Assembly (NCBI GenBank): GCA_021323865.1 | Contig: JAJPKF010000020.1 | Span: forward strand, 124,001 to 188,000 | Direction of reading: 5' to 3' | From: Pseudomonadota bacterium | Lineage (GTDB): Bacteria > Chloroflexota > UBA5177 > JAJPKF01 | Length of the DNA stretch: 64,000 nt | In this document: positions 1-8,782 of the stretch, piece after piece | Layout: every line of letters begins with the position of its first letter | Position numbering within the stretch: the stretch's first letter is position 1 | Position numbers and translations under genes: made by a program | Notes under the pieces: model-generated | Databases searched by the model: none | What the model saw: the letters and a program-made list of their open reading frames with translations, nothing else | Told to the model about the DNA's origin: nothing

Positions 1-1540
1 CAAGACAATCTATGTCTCGCCGGTGGCGAAGTCCACGGCGAAGGGGACCTCCTGCCCCACCGCAAAATATTCGTTCATTCAACAGGCGGTTGCGGCAGCG
101 CCCAAGGGCGGGACGGTCATCATCTGCGACGGCACCTATACCATGGCGAATCAGAACGTCAAGCCATTCACACCGATGGTGGTGATCGACAAATCGCTCA
201 CCTTTTTGGGGCAGTCGGCGACCATCGACGGCTCGGGCGGCACGCCCGGGACCGGGGCTCTCATAGACATCGCCATCACTGCCTCGCACGTGACCGTCTC
301 GGGGTTCACCCTCACAGGAGCCGTGGACGAAGGGGTAGTCGCTCTCCCGGACGCGGCGCTCAAGTCGCCAGGTGAGTTTCCCGCCAAGCCCTCTTCTCCC
401 CTGACACACATCACCATCACCGGCAACCTCGTCAACGGCGTCGATCGTGGCTTTGTCTCCCCAAACGGCTGCGTTCTCGCCTTCGAATACTTCGGAGACT
501 GCGGCGGAGGAATCCACTTCAACGCCGTCGCCTACTCGACGATCTCCCACAATACCGTTACCGACAACGCCGAGGGCATACTCATCACGGACGACGCAGG
601 ACCGGCGGACCACAACACCATCTCCAACAATCAAACCATTAACAATCCCATCGAGTGCGGCATTGTTCTGCCCTCTCACAACTCGCGGGCCGCCTCGGTG
701 AAGTTCAACCCCAACGGCACCTACACGATCACCCGCCTCAATCCCAAGAAGGCCGGGGTGTACGACAACCTGGTCGAGAACAACATCTCGCTCAACAACG
801 GCACAGCGGGATTTCGAGGCAATACCGCGGGCAGCGGCTCGGGTTACCTTATTGCCGCCGCCGGGCCAGGCACCGCTTCATACAACAACGTCATCAAGAA
901 CAACATCGCCCACGGCAATGGTCTGGCCGGCGTGGTCATCCATGGCCACTATGTCGGTGGCGTCTATGTCGGCGGCAACAAGATCACCGGCAACACGCTC
1001 GGCCTCAATAACACCGGTGGAGATCAGCTGGATTCACCCTGGACTCCGATGGATACCGCCTCTACCGGCATTCTCATCGAGTCGGCCGGCCGGATCACCA
1101 TGACGGTTTCCGGAAACCATATCTCCGACGACGGAATTGGCATTTGGCACAACAAGGCCGTCACACTCAAGGGAAGCAATACCTTCTCCAACACAGGGAC
1201 GAAGGTCTACGCTCCCAGCGTGCCCTTCGGAAGCGCCTGGTGCGCGCCCGTGAATTTCTTCCCGCAGGTCTGCCCGCCGGCGAAGAACGGCACGGCGACC
1301 CTGTACGGCTTCGCGGTACCCAACGGATCGAAAACGACCTCTTACTTCCGGTACGGAACCAAGAAGAACGATCTGACCAAGAAGACGGCCGTCCAGAACG
1401 ACGGCAAGGGCGTGAAGATCGTCGGTCAGACGGCGAACCTCAAGAACCTCAAAAGCAAAACCACCTACTACTTCGAGCTGGTGGTCAAGAACGCTCAGGG
1501 CACGACGACCGGGTCAGAGCTGAGCTTCACGACGACCTAG
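1..1540 (+). CDS. right-handed parallel beta-helix repeat protein (5' partial)
   Basis: The frame is open from base 2 to a TAG at 1538-1540, so the N terminus and any signal peptide lie off the window. The GTG at 23 is probably internal, because the residues before it (KTIYVSP) already look like the opening of this fold. About 400 residues of short Asn/Gly/Thr-rich turns (motifs such as ISNNQTINN and VIKNNIAHGN) are typical of pectate-lyase/NosD-like beta-helices. A separate C-terminal beta domain of about 85 residues (from NGTATLYGF) resembles fibronectin-III modules. Such proteins are normally exported and bind or cleave polysaccharide, but no catalytic residues can be assigned here. A strong terminator follows, so this is the last gene of its transcript. 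Confidence 0.72.
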   Translation, partial: KTIYVSPVAKSTAKGTSCPTAKYSFIQQAVAAAPKGGTVIICDGTYTMANQNVKPFTPMVVIDKSLTFLGQSATIDGSGGTPGTGALIDIAITASHVTVSGFTLTGAVDEGVVALPDAALKSPGEFPAKPSSPLTHITITGNLVNGVDRGFVSPNGCVLAFEYFGDCGGGIHFNAVAYSTISHNTVTDNAEGILITDDAGPADHNTISNNQTINNPIECGIVLPSHNSRAASVKFNPNGTYTITRLNPKKAGVYDNLVENNISLNNGTAGFRGNTAGSGSGYLIAAAGPGTASYNNVIKNNIAHGNGLAGVVIHGHYVGGVYVGGNKITGNTLGLNNTGGDQLDSPWTPMDTASTGILIESAGRITMTVSGNHISDDGIGIWHNKAVTLKGSNTFSNTGTKVYAPSVPFGSAWCAPVNFFPQVCPPAKNGTATLYGFAVPNGSKTTSYFRYGTKKNDLTKKTAVQNDGKGVKIVGQTANLKNLKSKTTYYFELVVKNAQGTTTGSELSFTTT

Positions 1541-1543
1541 TGG

Positions 1544-1590
1544 AAGGGGCCTAGCGCGCCGTCACGGTGCGCTGGGCCCCTTGCCCTTTT
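1544..1590 (+). terminator. rho-independent terminator after the beta-helix gene
   Basis: A 14-bp inverted repeat (1544-1557 against 1569-1582, one G-T type mismatch) with an 11-nt loop is followed by CCCTTTT. It starts 3 bp after the stop codon. The stem GGGGCC/GGCCCC is very stable. Confidence 0.75.
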
Positions 1591-1795
1591 GCAGTGTATG
1601 GCTCTCCCTCCGTCTGTCCGGAGACTACTAAGCGCCTTGGCTTGTCTATCATTAGCGTCCCGGATCCCGACAAGGTGGATAGTGAGAGAGGGAATCCGGA
1701 GCCGCCGGACAGCACGAGAGGCGAGAGAATGAGGATCCGCCGTCAGAGCGACTCGGGCCTCGGCTTCTGGCGACGGTGGGGATCCCGCTAACCGC

Positions 1796-3193
1796 TTGAC
1801 GCGGAGAGGCGCAGGCAACACGGGCCTGACGGGCCGCTCGGCAAATGACTTGCTGCGGCTCCTGCGAGCTGGCGAGGCGTCGCCCGTCGAGGTCCTGGCT
1901 GGGTTCTTGGCACGCATCGCCGAAGTCAATCCGTCCATAAACGCCGTTGTCACCAGTCGGAAGGAGGCGGCGATGGCGGAGGCCAGGGTGGCTGAGGAGG
2001 CCTACGCGAGCGGCTCTGCCCGGCCCCTGGAAGGGCTGCCGTTCACGGTGAAGGACACCATCGAGACCGCGGGCGTCCGTACTACGGCGGGATCGACGCT
2101 CTTGTCGGATTACATCCCCGCCGTGGATGCCCCCGCCGTAGCGCGGCTCCGCGCGGCCGGGGCGATCCTGCTCGGGAAATCCAACGTGCCCGAATTCGCC
2201 ATGCTCTATACGACGGACAACGATCTGTTCGGCAGGACGGGCAATCCTGCCGATCCCCGTCTCACGGCCGGAGGTTCGAGTGGAGGTGAGGCCGCCATCA
2301 TCGCCGCGGGCGGCTCGCCGCTTGGCCTGGGAAGTGACATGGGTGGATCAATTCGGGTGCCGGCGGCGTTCTGCGGCGTCGCCGGGTTGCGGCCCACCCC
2401 AGGCCGCGTGCCCAACGCAGGCCACATTCCTGATCTTTCCTGGCCCTATGAGGATCTGACCGTCGTCGGACCCTTGGCTCCGACGGTCGATGATATCGGT
2501 CTGTGCATGACGGTGCTCGACGAAGGGTGGCGACAGGACGTGAACGTCGACGGACCTGTTGCGGTGTATGAGCTCGACGGAGTAGTTCCCGTTATGGAGG
2601 AGTCGCGGCATGCGGTTCGCGAGGCGGCTGTGGCGCTCGGGGAGCAGGTGTCGATCGAGCATGTCCGTCCACCGCACCTCGAAGAGCTCTATGGCCTTTG
2701 GGATGAGCTGTGGGTGAGCTCCGGAGGGGCGGCAGGTTTGCTCGACAAGTACCTGCAGAGCCGGTCGTCGCTCAGCCGTGGTCTGGTGCGCTTGATGGAC
2801 GCTACCTCGACGATGAGAGACGCAGCGCGTCTGCGCCGGGCTTGGTCGGCAATCCAGCGCATCCGGGCCGATGTCGACCGATTCCTGGAGCGACATCCGT
2901 TAGTCCTCTGCCCGGTGGCAGCAGGGCCCGCCGGCGAACGCAGCGGGAGCTGGGACATCGATGGCACGGCGGTACGCGGCTCCGGCGGCTTCGGCTACAG
3001 CTTCGTCTGGAGCCTCATGTCGTGCCCGGCGATCGCCGTGCCCTGGAAGAGGGACGGTGGTCGTCCGCCCATAGCAGTCCAGGTGGTCGGCCGGCCGGGC
3101 CACGACGAAGAGGTCGTCGCCGCGGGCCAACTTCTCGAGCGTGTCCGGGGACCGCTGCATCTCGCGTCTCCGGGAGGCTGCTCGATATACTAA
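1796..3193 (+). CDS. amidase signature family protein
   Basis: This 465-aa protein belongs to the amidase signature family, which hydrolyses C-N amide bonds in GatA-like enzymes and many catabolic amidases. The Ser-cisSer-Lys triad is visible: Lys about 86 in PFTVKD, the GGSSGG loop at about 159-164 and Ser about 185 in DMGGSIR. The start is TTG with no strong Shine-Dalgarno. A 20-codon frame (1729-1791) lies just upstream and could be a leader, but I do not call it. No gatC or gatB is adjacent, so a Glu-tRNA amidotransferase role is not supported and the substrate is unknown. It is transcribed alone. Confidence 0.85.
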   Translation: MTRRGAGNTGLTGRSANDLLRLLRAGEASPVEVLAGFLARIAEVNPSINAVVTSRKEAAMAEARVAEEAYASGSARPLEGLPFTVKDTIETAGVRTTAGSTLLSDYIPAVDAPAVARLRAAGAILLGKSNVPEFAMLYTTDNDLFGRTGNPADPRLTAGGSSGGEAAIIAAGGSPLGLGSDMGGSIRVPAAFCGVAGLRPTPGRVPNAGHIPDLSWPYEDLTVVGPLAPTVDDIGLCMTVLDEGWRQDVNVDGPVAVYELDGVVPVMEESRHAVREAAVALGEQVSIEHVRPPHLEELYGLWDELWVSSGGAAGLLDKYLQSRSSLSRGLVRLMDATSTMRDAARLRRAWSAIQRIRADVDRFLERHPLVLCPVAAGPAGERSGSWDIDGTAVRGSGGFGYSFVWSLMSCPAIAVPWKRDGGRPPIAVQVVGRPGHDEEVVAAGQLLERVRGPLHLASPGGCSIY

Positions 3194-3204
3194 GCTGTCC
3201 AGCG

Positions 3205-3260
3205 GCACTCGGGGTCGCGACGGCTTCTTCCCGACCGCGACGGTGCGAGTGCTCTTGTTG
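3205..3260 (+). terminator. possible terminator between amidase and tRNA-Asn
   Basis: GCACTCG (3205-3211) pairs with CGAGTGC (3246-3252). Further internal TCGC/GCGA pairing is possible, and a T-rich stretch (TCTTGTTG) follows. The stem is interrupted, so this is a modest call. Confidence 0.35.
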
Positions 3261-3269
3261 TGGTTCCGT

Positions 3270-3345
3270 TCCGGCGTAGCTCAGTCGGTAGAGCGGGCGG
3301 CTGTTAACCGCTTGGTCGCAGGTTCGAGTCCTGCCGCCGGAGCCA
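3270..3345 (+). tRNA. tRNA-Asn (GTT)
   Basis: This folds as a full cloverleaf. The acceptor arms are TCCGGCG/CGCCGGA. The anticodon stem GGCGG/CCGCT carries the loop CTGTTAA, giving anticodon GTT. The T-arm is GCAGG-TTCGAGT-CCTGC. The 3' CCA is encoded at 3343-3345. Confidence 0.97.
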
Positions 3346-3424
3346 TCCCTTTTTGGCGCGAATTCGGCCCAGCTGGTCTGAAGGATTCGGCGACCATGCC
3401 GGCTCGTAGGCGACTTCTCCGGAC

Positions 3425-3453
3425 TTGATGAATCGGCCTGGGATCGATACAGT
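3425..3453 (+). promoter_or_regulatory. putative promoter for the Wzz-like gene (leaderless layout)
   Basis: TTGATG (3425-3430) and TACAGT (3448-3453) are 17 bp apart. Transcription would begin about 7 nt downstream, at or next to the ATG at 3462, which has no Shine-Dalgarno. Confidence 0.4.
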
Positions 3454-3461
3454 GACTGCTG

Positions 3462-4268
3462 ATGACCAATCCGAATGCGCCGTCGCCACCGGCTTCCCGT
3501 CTCAGAGCCTTCTGGCCTGTACTCGTGGGCTTGGCGCTGGCGGGAGGTGTGATCGGCGGTGTATTGGCAGCGGCGTTTACCCCTAAGACCTACCGCGCGA
3601 CCATTGGCCTCCGAGTGAAGCTCAATCTCGGCGGTATCGCCACGAACTCCTCATACGACGCCAGCGGTGACTCCATCCGTCTCATGGAGATGCCACTACT
3701 CCGGCTGACACGCCGGCAGCTTCACGGGCCCGCGCGCGCCGACCCCGGGGCTCTCTTCCGTGTGTCCTGCACGCGAAACCGCTCGGATACTGTTGCCTGG
3801 TGCTCGACGACCAGCACCAATGGGAGGGCCGCCGCCGCAAGTCTTCGCCAGCTGGTGCGGACGTTCATTCCCCTCAACATCGACAGCCAGATCGGTGAGT
3901 TTGAAGCTTTGCTTCGCAATCTGAAGAACCAGTACGGGGAGCTGGGACGGTCAGATCGCCGACTCACAACGGCCGCCCAGCACGGCCGGCGAGGCGCTCA
4001 GGCCCGGAGGGAGCTGCGCGTGAACGAGGACGTACGCCGCCAGATCCTGGTCCACGAGGCCTCGGTTCGACGGCAGATTCGAGATGTCCAGGGCACCCTG
4101 CAAGTCGCCGGTTCACCGCGCGTCGTCGAGCAGTCGCGAACGTCGATACTGGCGCTGTGGGCCTTAGTGGGGCTCGCACTCGGCGCAGTCCTGGCCGGTG
4201 CCTTCATGGGATGGCGGACGCGGCCCCCTGGGGTCAGGACACGCATGGAAGCGGTCGCCGCACGGTAA
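3462..4268 (+). CDS. Wzz/chain-length-determinant-like membrane protein
   Basis: This 268-aa protein has a hydrophobic segment near residues 18-40, a polar region of about 190 residues with a helical, possibly coiled part (about 145-220), and a second membrane segment near 228-252. This two-TM layout is typical of polysaccharide co-polymerases of the Wzz family, which set glycan chain length at the membrane. Sequence conservation is weak, and no Wzx/Wzy or glycosyltransferase gene is adjacent, so the family call rests mostly on topology and the N-terminal pattern. It lacks a C-terminal tyrosine-kinase domain. No ribosome binding site is visible. Confidence 0.5.
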   Translation: MTNPNAPSPPASRLRAFWPVLVGLALAGGVIGGVLAAAFTPKTYRATIGLRVKLNLGGIATNSSYDASGDSIRLMEMPLLRLTRRQLHGPARADPGALFRVSCTRNRSDTVAWCSTTSTNGRAAAASLRQLVRTFIPLNIDSQIGEFEALLRNLKNQYGELGRSDRRLTTAAQHGRRGAQARRELRVNEDVRRQILVHEASVRRQIRDVQGTLQVAGSPRVVEQSRTSILALWALVGLALGAVLAGAFMGWRTRPPGVRTRMEAVAAR

Positions 4269-4286
4269 CCCTGGTCGGCAGTCGGC

Positions 4287-4772
4287 TCAGAAGGGCTGAA
4301 GCGTGACGGTCCTGGCCAGATACAGCGGATGTTTTGGCTGGCCTTGCTTCGTCCGCCCCAGGCAATGCGTGTCCGGTCGGTGGCGCAGCCGCTCCGTCAA
4401 CCGGGCGGCATGGGGCCACCCGTTGTTACCCCACGCAGCGCACACCGGTCCGGGCTCGCTCAGCGCGCTCTCCAGGAAGGAGACGTTTCTAGCGTCGGCC
4501 GGTTCGCTCAGACCCCGAAGGCTCCGCGGCTCCGACGTTCGGAACGCGAAGAGATTTACCACCCGAATACCGGCGAATCCTGCATCGCGGGCAAAGCCGG
4601 CACAGCGGCGAATCGTCGGATCGTCTACGGTCTCATCGGCGGCGCTGGGATTGAGCATGACAAAGGTGAGCAGGCGCTGTTCTCGGCGCCAGCGCCGCCA
4701 GAGCAGGTAGCGGTAACGCCCAGATGCATCGAACACAGCGCCCGATTCGAGGTCAAGACCAGGTCCGATCAT
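4287..4772 (-). CDS. DUF1643 domain-containing protein
   Basis: This 161-aa protein matches the DUF1643 pattern: an N-terminal segment ending in RYRYLLWR, the conserved TFVMLNPSAAD motif near residues 36-46, DPTIRRC, VVNLFAFRT and a C-terminal HCLGRTKQGQPKHPLYL. DUF1643 proteins are small and cytosolic with no firmly established reaction. The gene stands alone, convergent with the Wzz-like gene and divergent from the phosphate-transport pair. The ATG start gives the family's normal length. Confidence 0.85.
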   Translation of the reverse strand: MIGPGLDLESGAVFDASGRYRYLLWRRWRREQRLLTFVMLNPSAADETVDDPTIRRCAGFARDAGFAGIRVVNLFAFRTSEPRSLRGLSEPADARNVSFLESALSEPGPVCAAWGNNGWPHAARLTERLRHRPDTHCLGRTKQGQPKHPLYLARTVTLQPF

Positions 4773-4864
4773 CGGCTACACTGTGCTGAAATCGAGTGGG
4801 CAACCCGATCTTGAGGTTTGCGGGCTGACGGGCTGGTCCACTGTGGACAGAGGGGAGGCTGGCC

Positions 4865-5482
4865 ATGCCCTTTACGCTCGTGCCCAAAGAGCGTCAATTC
4901 TTCGTTCTGTTCCGAGAAGATGTCGACAACCTGCGCTCCGCGCTGCGAGTGCTCAACGAGATGTTGACCAGCTCCGAACGCTTTCCGGAATATGCCCGGC
5001 AGCTCAAGGACCTGGAGCATCTCGGCGACGACATCACCCATCGCATCATCCGGGAGCTGAATACCACATTCATCACTCCGTTTGACCGGGAGGATATCTA
5101 CGGCCTGGCCTCGACCTTGGACGATGTGCTCGACCTGGTCGAGGAGACCGCCGACACCATTCTCCTGGACGGCATCGTCGACATCACCCCAGAAGCCCGG
5201 GAGATGGCGCGGATTCTCAACGAGATCGGCGATGAGCTGGTGCAGGCCGTCGACCATCTCGACTCCCGGGACGACATGTCGCAACACGTGGTGCGCATCC
5301 ACGATCTGGAGAACCAGGGCGATCGAGTGACAAGGGAGGCCATCAGCGCGTTGTTCCGGGCCAGTACCGACGCCATCCACATCATCAAGTGGAAGGACGT
5401 CTACGCACTCTTGGAGAAGACGGTCGACACCACCGAGGACATCGCAAACATCCTGGAGAACGTCGCAATCAAGAATGCATGA
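4865..5482 (+). CDS. DUF47 family PhoU-like regulator of phosphate transport
   Basis: This 205-aa all-helical protein of the DUF47 (PhoU-like) family has the conserved pieces LKDLEHLGDDITH, TPFDREDIYGLAS and HDLENQGDRVTRE. These carry Asp/Glu-rich helices expected to bind metal. Such proteins are encoded with PiT permeases and are thought to modulate them. A GGGGAGG Shine-Dalgarno sits about 7 nt before the ATG. The 3' end overlaps the PiT gene by 8 bp, so the two are probably translationally coupled. Confidence 0.92.
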   Translation: MPFTLVPKERQFFVLFREDVDNLRSALRVLNEMLTSSERFPEYARQLKDLEHLGDDITHRIIRELNTTFITPFDREDIYGLASTLDDVLDLVEETADTILLDGIVDITPEAREMARILNEIGDELVQAVDHLDSRDDMSQHVVRIHDLENQGDRVTREAISALFRASTDAIHIIKWKDVYALLEKTVDTTEDIANILENVAIKNA

Positions 5483-6476
5483 CGTCGTCCTCGTGACGGC
5501 CGTCGTCGTCATTGCTCTGAGCTTTGACGTCACTAACGGTTTTCACGACACGGCGAACGCGATCGCCACGTCCGTCTCAACTCACGCACTATCGCCCCAA
5601 GCAGCGGTGCTGCTGTCGGCGGCGATGAATTTCGTGGGGGCCTTTGTGACGCTGAAGGTGGCGGCCACGATCGGCAGCGGTGTAGCCAATCCCAAGGACG
5701 TGGGCCTCTACATGGTGTTATCGGCACTCTTGGGGGCCATTGCTTGGAATCTCATTACCTGGCGCATGGGGATTCCCAGCAGCTCGTCCCATGCCCTGAT
5801 CGGTGGGCTGATTGGGGCAGTCATCGTGGGGCTGGGGTTCTCCGCGGTCGATTGGGGTAAGATTCTACACACTATGATCCTGCCGCTGGTGATCTCACCC
5901 TTGCTCGGCTTCGGAGCCGCTTACCTGGTCATGCTGGCGATCTTTTGGATCTTCCGACGTGCCTCACCACGTCGCATCAATCGGGGCTTCCGGCTGGCGC
6001 AGATTCTCTCGGCCGCATTTGTCTCATTCAGCCATGGCACCAATGACGCTCAGAAGACCATGGGCGTGATCACGCTGGCGCTCATCAGCGGCGGCTACCT
6101 GGCGGCGACGCCGTTTCAGGTTCCGTTCTGGGTCATCGTGTCGGCTGCGGCGGCCATGGCCCTGGGCACCTATGTCGGCGGCTGGCGGATCATCCGCACG
6201 ATGGGAACGCGGCTCTATAAGATTGAGCCGGCTCAGGGCTTTGATGCCCAAACGGTGGCGGCTGTGATCATTCAGGCGGCGAGCCATTTCGGGTTCCCGG
6301 TGAGCACCACCCATGTAGTCTCGGGCTCGGTGCTGGGAGCGGGCTCGACCCAAAGCGTCTCGGCAGTTCGCTGGGGCGTGGGGAGAAGCATGGTGGTGGC
6401 ATGGATCATCACAATACCAATGGCGGCCGCCTTCGCGGCCCTTGCCTACCTTCCGCTGCACTTCCTGGGGCGCTAG
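5475..6476 (+). CDS. PiT family inorganic phosphate transporter
   Basis: This 333-aa integral membrane protein takes up phosphate as a metal-phosphate or with a coupling ion across the cytoplasmic membrane. The two PiT signature repeats are visible: NGFHDTANAIATSV near residues 16-29 and FSHGTNDAQKTMGV near 182-195. About 10 hydrophobic segments separate and follow them. It overlaps the upstream DUF47 gene, its usual partner. It ends 4 bp before the convergent acetyltransferase gene. Confidence 0.95.
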   Translation: MHDVVLVTAVVVIALSFDVTNGFHDTANAIATSVSTHALSPQAAVLLSAAMNFVGAFVTLKVAATIGSGVANPKDVGLYMVLSALLGAIAWNLITWRMGIPSSSSHALIGGLIGAVIVGLGFSAVDWGKILHTMILPLVISPLLGFGAAYLVMLAIFWIFRRASPRRINRGFRLAQILSAAFVSFSHGTNDAQKTMGVITLALISGGYLAATPFQVPFWVIVSAAAAMALGTYVGGWRIIRTMGTRLYKIEPAQGFDAQTVAAVIIQAASHFGFPVSTTHVVSGSVLGAGSTQSVSAVRWGVGRSMVVAWIITIPMAAAFAALAYLPLHFLGR

Positions 6477-6480
6477 AGCC

Positions 6481-7020
6481 TCAGCCGGCTGCCGCCTGCC
6501 ACTGGTCGCGCAGGAGCTCGAACAGGATGATGTCATGCCAAGAGCCCTCACTAAACCTGGCGTGGGAACGACGACCGATCTCGCGATAGCCGGACCGCTG
6601 CAATGCCTTATGCATGCCCCCGTTCTCGGCGAACGACTGGCTCTCCAGCCGCTCCAAGTTCAGCTCCTGGAAGGCGAACTGAGTGCGAAGCCGAACCGCC
6701 TCGGTGGCAAAGCCCTTTCCCCACTCGTCGCGCACGCCCAGGATTGTGCCGGTGATCGCGTTCCGATTGATCCAATCGATCTGATGGATGCCGGTGACGC
6801 CGATCAGTCGCTCTTCCCGGAAGATGGCCCAGTGGACACAGGTGCGATCGCCCGCGACAGAATCGTACCACTCCTGCTCCTGCTTCTCCGAGAACGGAAA
6901 GCGAACAAGCAGAAATCGGGTCACCTCGAGGTCGGCAAACCACCGAACGAACTCAGGTAGATGCTCGGGTCTTGCCGGCGCCAGCGTGATGCGCTCACCC
7001 ACCAGGACCGGTCCCAGCAT
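6481..7020 (-). CDS. GNAT family N-acetyltransferase (RimJ/RimL type)
   Basis: This is a 179-aa GNAT protein. It starts LVGERITLAPARPEHL, a typical RimL-type opening, and contains a core ending GYREIGRRSHARF and the acetyl-CoA-binding strand-loop around TGTILGVRDEWGKGFATEA. I chose the ATG at 7020 because GAGGAG lies 6 nt upstream. A longer frame to 7077 adds 19 non-conserved residues. The family acetylates protein N termini, antibiotics or small amines, and the acceptor cannot be deduced. It is co-directional with the GH13 gene but separated by 114 bp. Confidence 0.88.
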   Translation of the reverse strand: MLGPVLVGERITLAPARPEHLPEFVRWFADLEVTRFLLVRFPFSEKQEQEWYDSVAGDRTCVHWAIFREERLIGVTGIHQIDWINRNAITGTILGVRDEWGKGFATEAVRLRTQFAFQELNLERLESQSFAENGGMHKALQRSGYREIGRRSHARFSEGSWHDIILFELLRDQWQAAAG

Positions 7021-7134
7021 GGAGTGCTCCTCAAGGAGATATGTCCATGCTATGACGGAGCCGGCTTTGCTGTGCATGACGCACCTGTCCAGAAGTCGGC
7101 CAGTTCAGCTGTGCGAGTTCTCCAGGCCGGCTGG

Positions 7135-8778
7135 TTAACGGCCGCGCAGATCCACGATGCACCCCTCGTTCGGCGAGAGTGTCAGACGGGCCAGATCAAC
7201 CACAAGGTCGGAGTCGGGATTCGTCGTGGACAATCGGAGCCGGCCGCCGCCCCCGTTGGGGATGTGGAGATTCTGGCTCTCTCCCGTGAAGTTGAGCGCC
7301 ACGAGGTGACGCTCGTCCCCTTCCTCCCTCCAGTACGCAAAACACGGGGACTCGCCGAGCTCGACCGGGTGATACGAGCCCAGGTGCAGCGATGGATGTT
7401 GCCGGCGCAACGTCAGCAGGGTACGGGCAAGCGAAAGCATTGAGCCCGCATCATCGTACTCCTGTTGCACGTTGACTCGGCCGCAATTCTCCGAGATAGG
7501 CAGCCAGGGTCGAGCTTCCGGTGGACAGAATCCGGAGTTCGGCGACGCGTCCCACTGCATCGGCGTGCGCTCAGGGTCGCGGCCGAGACCGAGGCCCGGC
7601 TCAGTCCGCTCCCAGGGATCTTGAATCCGCTCGGCCGGAATGGGCACATCGGTCATGCCCAGCTCGTCGCCGTAGTACACCGTCGGCGTGCCACGAAGCG
7701 TGAGCAGCAGCATCATGGCCACACGCGCCTGTGCCTCTCCGGCCCTGGTCGCGATCCGATGCTCGTCATGGTTGCCCAAAACGTAGTTCGGCCAGGAGCC
7801 TGGCCGCATTACGCCCTCGATGGAGTCGACCACGCGTCGCACGGCCGCCGCTTCCCAGGGGACCCCGATGAGTCCAAAGTTAAACGGGAGATGCAGCTCA
7901 TCCAGCTCGATCCCGTAATAGGATGCCCATTGGGAGTAGTCGAAGATGTGGATCTCACCGCCCGCCATCCGGGGCCGAGACGAGCTGTATGAGTCGAGCA
8001 GATGCCGCACCCGTCGGTATACCGCGTGTATGTCGGGGTGTCCCTGGTCGTAGACGTGCAGCTGCGAGTCGTAGCGGCCCAGGCTTTTGTAGGGTCGATC
8101 GGAGGACGTGTCGGGCGGATTATCCCGGAAGTCCGGGTCCTTCAGAATCCGCTGGGCCATGTCGATCCGGAAGCCGTCGACGCCTCGCTCCAACCAGAAC
8201 CGGAGGACGTCGAACATCGCGTCCTCAACCAGGGGATTCCGCCAGTTGAGATCCGGCTGTTCTTTAAGAAAGCTATGGAGGTAGTACTGGCCGGTGTGCT
8301 CGTCCAGCTCCCAGGCAGAGCCGCCCGGGACAGCCAGCCAATTGTTGGGAGGGCCGCCGTCTGGGGATGGATCACGCCAGACGTACCATTCACGGCGTTG
8401 ATTACCCCGCGAAGAACGGGATTCCTGAAACCATGGATGTTCCTCGGAAGTATGGTTGGGCACAAAGTCCACGATGATCTGCAAGTCTCGCGCGTGGGCC
8501 TCGGCCACTAGTCGATCGAAGTCTTCCAGCGTGCCGAAGATGGGGTCGACGTCCAGGTAGTTGGTGATGTCGTACCCAAAGTCTTTCATCGGCGAGGGAT
8601 AGAAGGGCGACAGCCATATGGCGTCGACGCCAAGGGTCTCGGCCAGGTAGTCGAGCCTCTGCGTAATCCCGTTTAGATCACCGGTGCCGTCGCCGTTCGA
8701 GTCCTGAAAGCTGCGGGGATAGATCTGATAGATCACCCCGGTTTGCCACCAGAGGGAGGTCTCGGACCGGTGGCCCAT
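7135..8778 (-). CDS. GH13 alpha-glucosidase / oligo-1,6-glucosidase-like enzyme
   Basis: This is a 547-aa alpha-amylase superfamily enzyme. Family regions are clear: VIYQIYPRSFQDSNGDG, DFVPNHTS (region I), GVDGFRIDMA with the nucleophile Asp (region II), GGEIHIFD with the acid/base Glu (region III) and VLGNHDEHRI (region IV). The QDSNGDG loop is typical of the oligo-1,6-glucosidase/alpha-glucosidase subgroup acting on short alpha-glucans. There is no signal peptide, so it is probably cytosolic. The ATG at 8778 is preferred over longer frames because the family starts just before WWQTGVIYQIYP. It lies 4 bp after the stop of the cyclase/ATPase gene, so the two are probably co-transcribed. Confidence 0.9.
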   Translation of the reverse strand: MGHRSETSLWWQTGVIYQIYPRSFQDSNGDGTGDLNGITQRLDYLAETLGVDAIWLSPFYPSPMKDFGYDITNYLDVDPIFGTLEDFDRLVAEAHARDLQIIVDFVPNHTSEEHPWFQESRSSRGNQRREWYVWRDPSPDGGPPNNWLAVPGGSAWELDEHTGQYYLHSFLKEQPDLNWRNPLVEDAMFDVLRFWLERGVDGFRIDMAQRILKDPDFRDNPPDTSSDRPYKSLGRYDSQLHVYDQGHPDIHAVYRRVRHLLDSYSSSRPRMAGGEIHIFDYSQWASYYGIELDELHLPFNFGLIGVPWEAAAVRRVVDSIEGVMRPGSWPNYVLGNHDEHRIATRAGEAQARVAMMLLLTLRGTPTVYYGDELGMTDVPIPAERIQDPWERTEPGLGLGRDPERTPMQWDASPNSGFCPPEARPWLPISENCGRVNVQQEYDDAGSMLSLARTLLTLRRQHPSLHLGSYHPVELGESPCFAYWREEGDERHLVALNFTGESQNLHIPNGGGGRLRLSTTNPDSDLVVDLARLTLSPNEGCIVDLRGR

Positions 8779-8782
8779 CAGC

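Noticed and set aside
1567-1791. 74-codon frame before the amidase
   Set aside because: It overlaps the terminator hairpin and shows no motif; the shorter ATG at 1729 could be a leader but nothing supports it.
3141-3428. 95-codon frame across the tRNA-Asn
   Set aside because: The region folds as a tRNA and the frame has no protein features.
4769-5533. 254-codon minus-strand frame
   Set aside because: Antisense to the DUF47 gene; that gene has a ribosome site and couples to the PiT gene.
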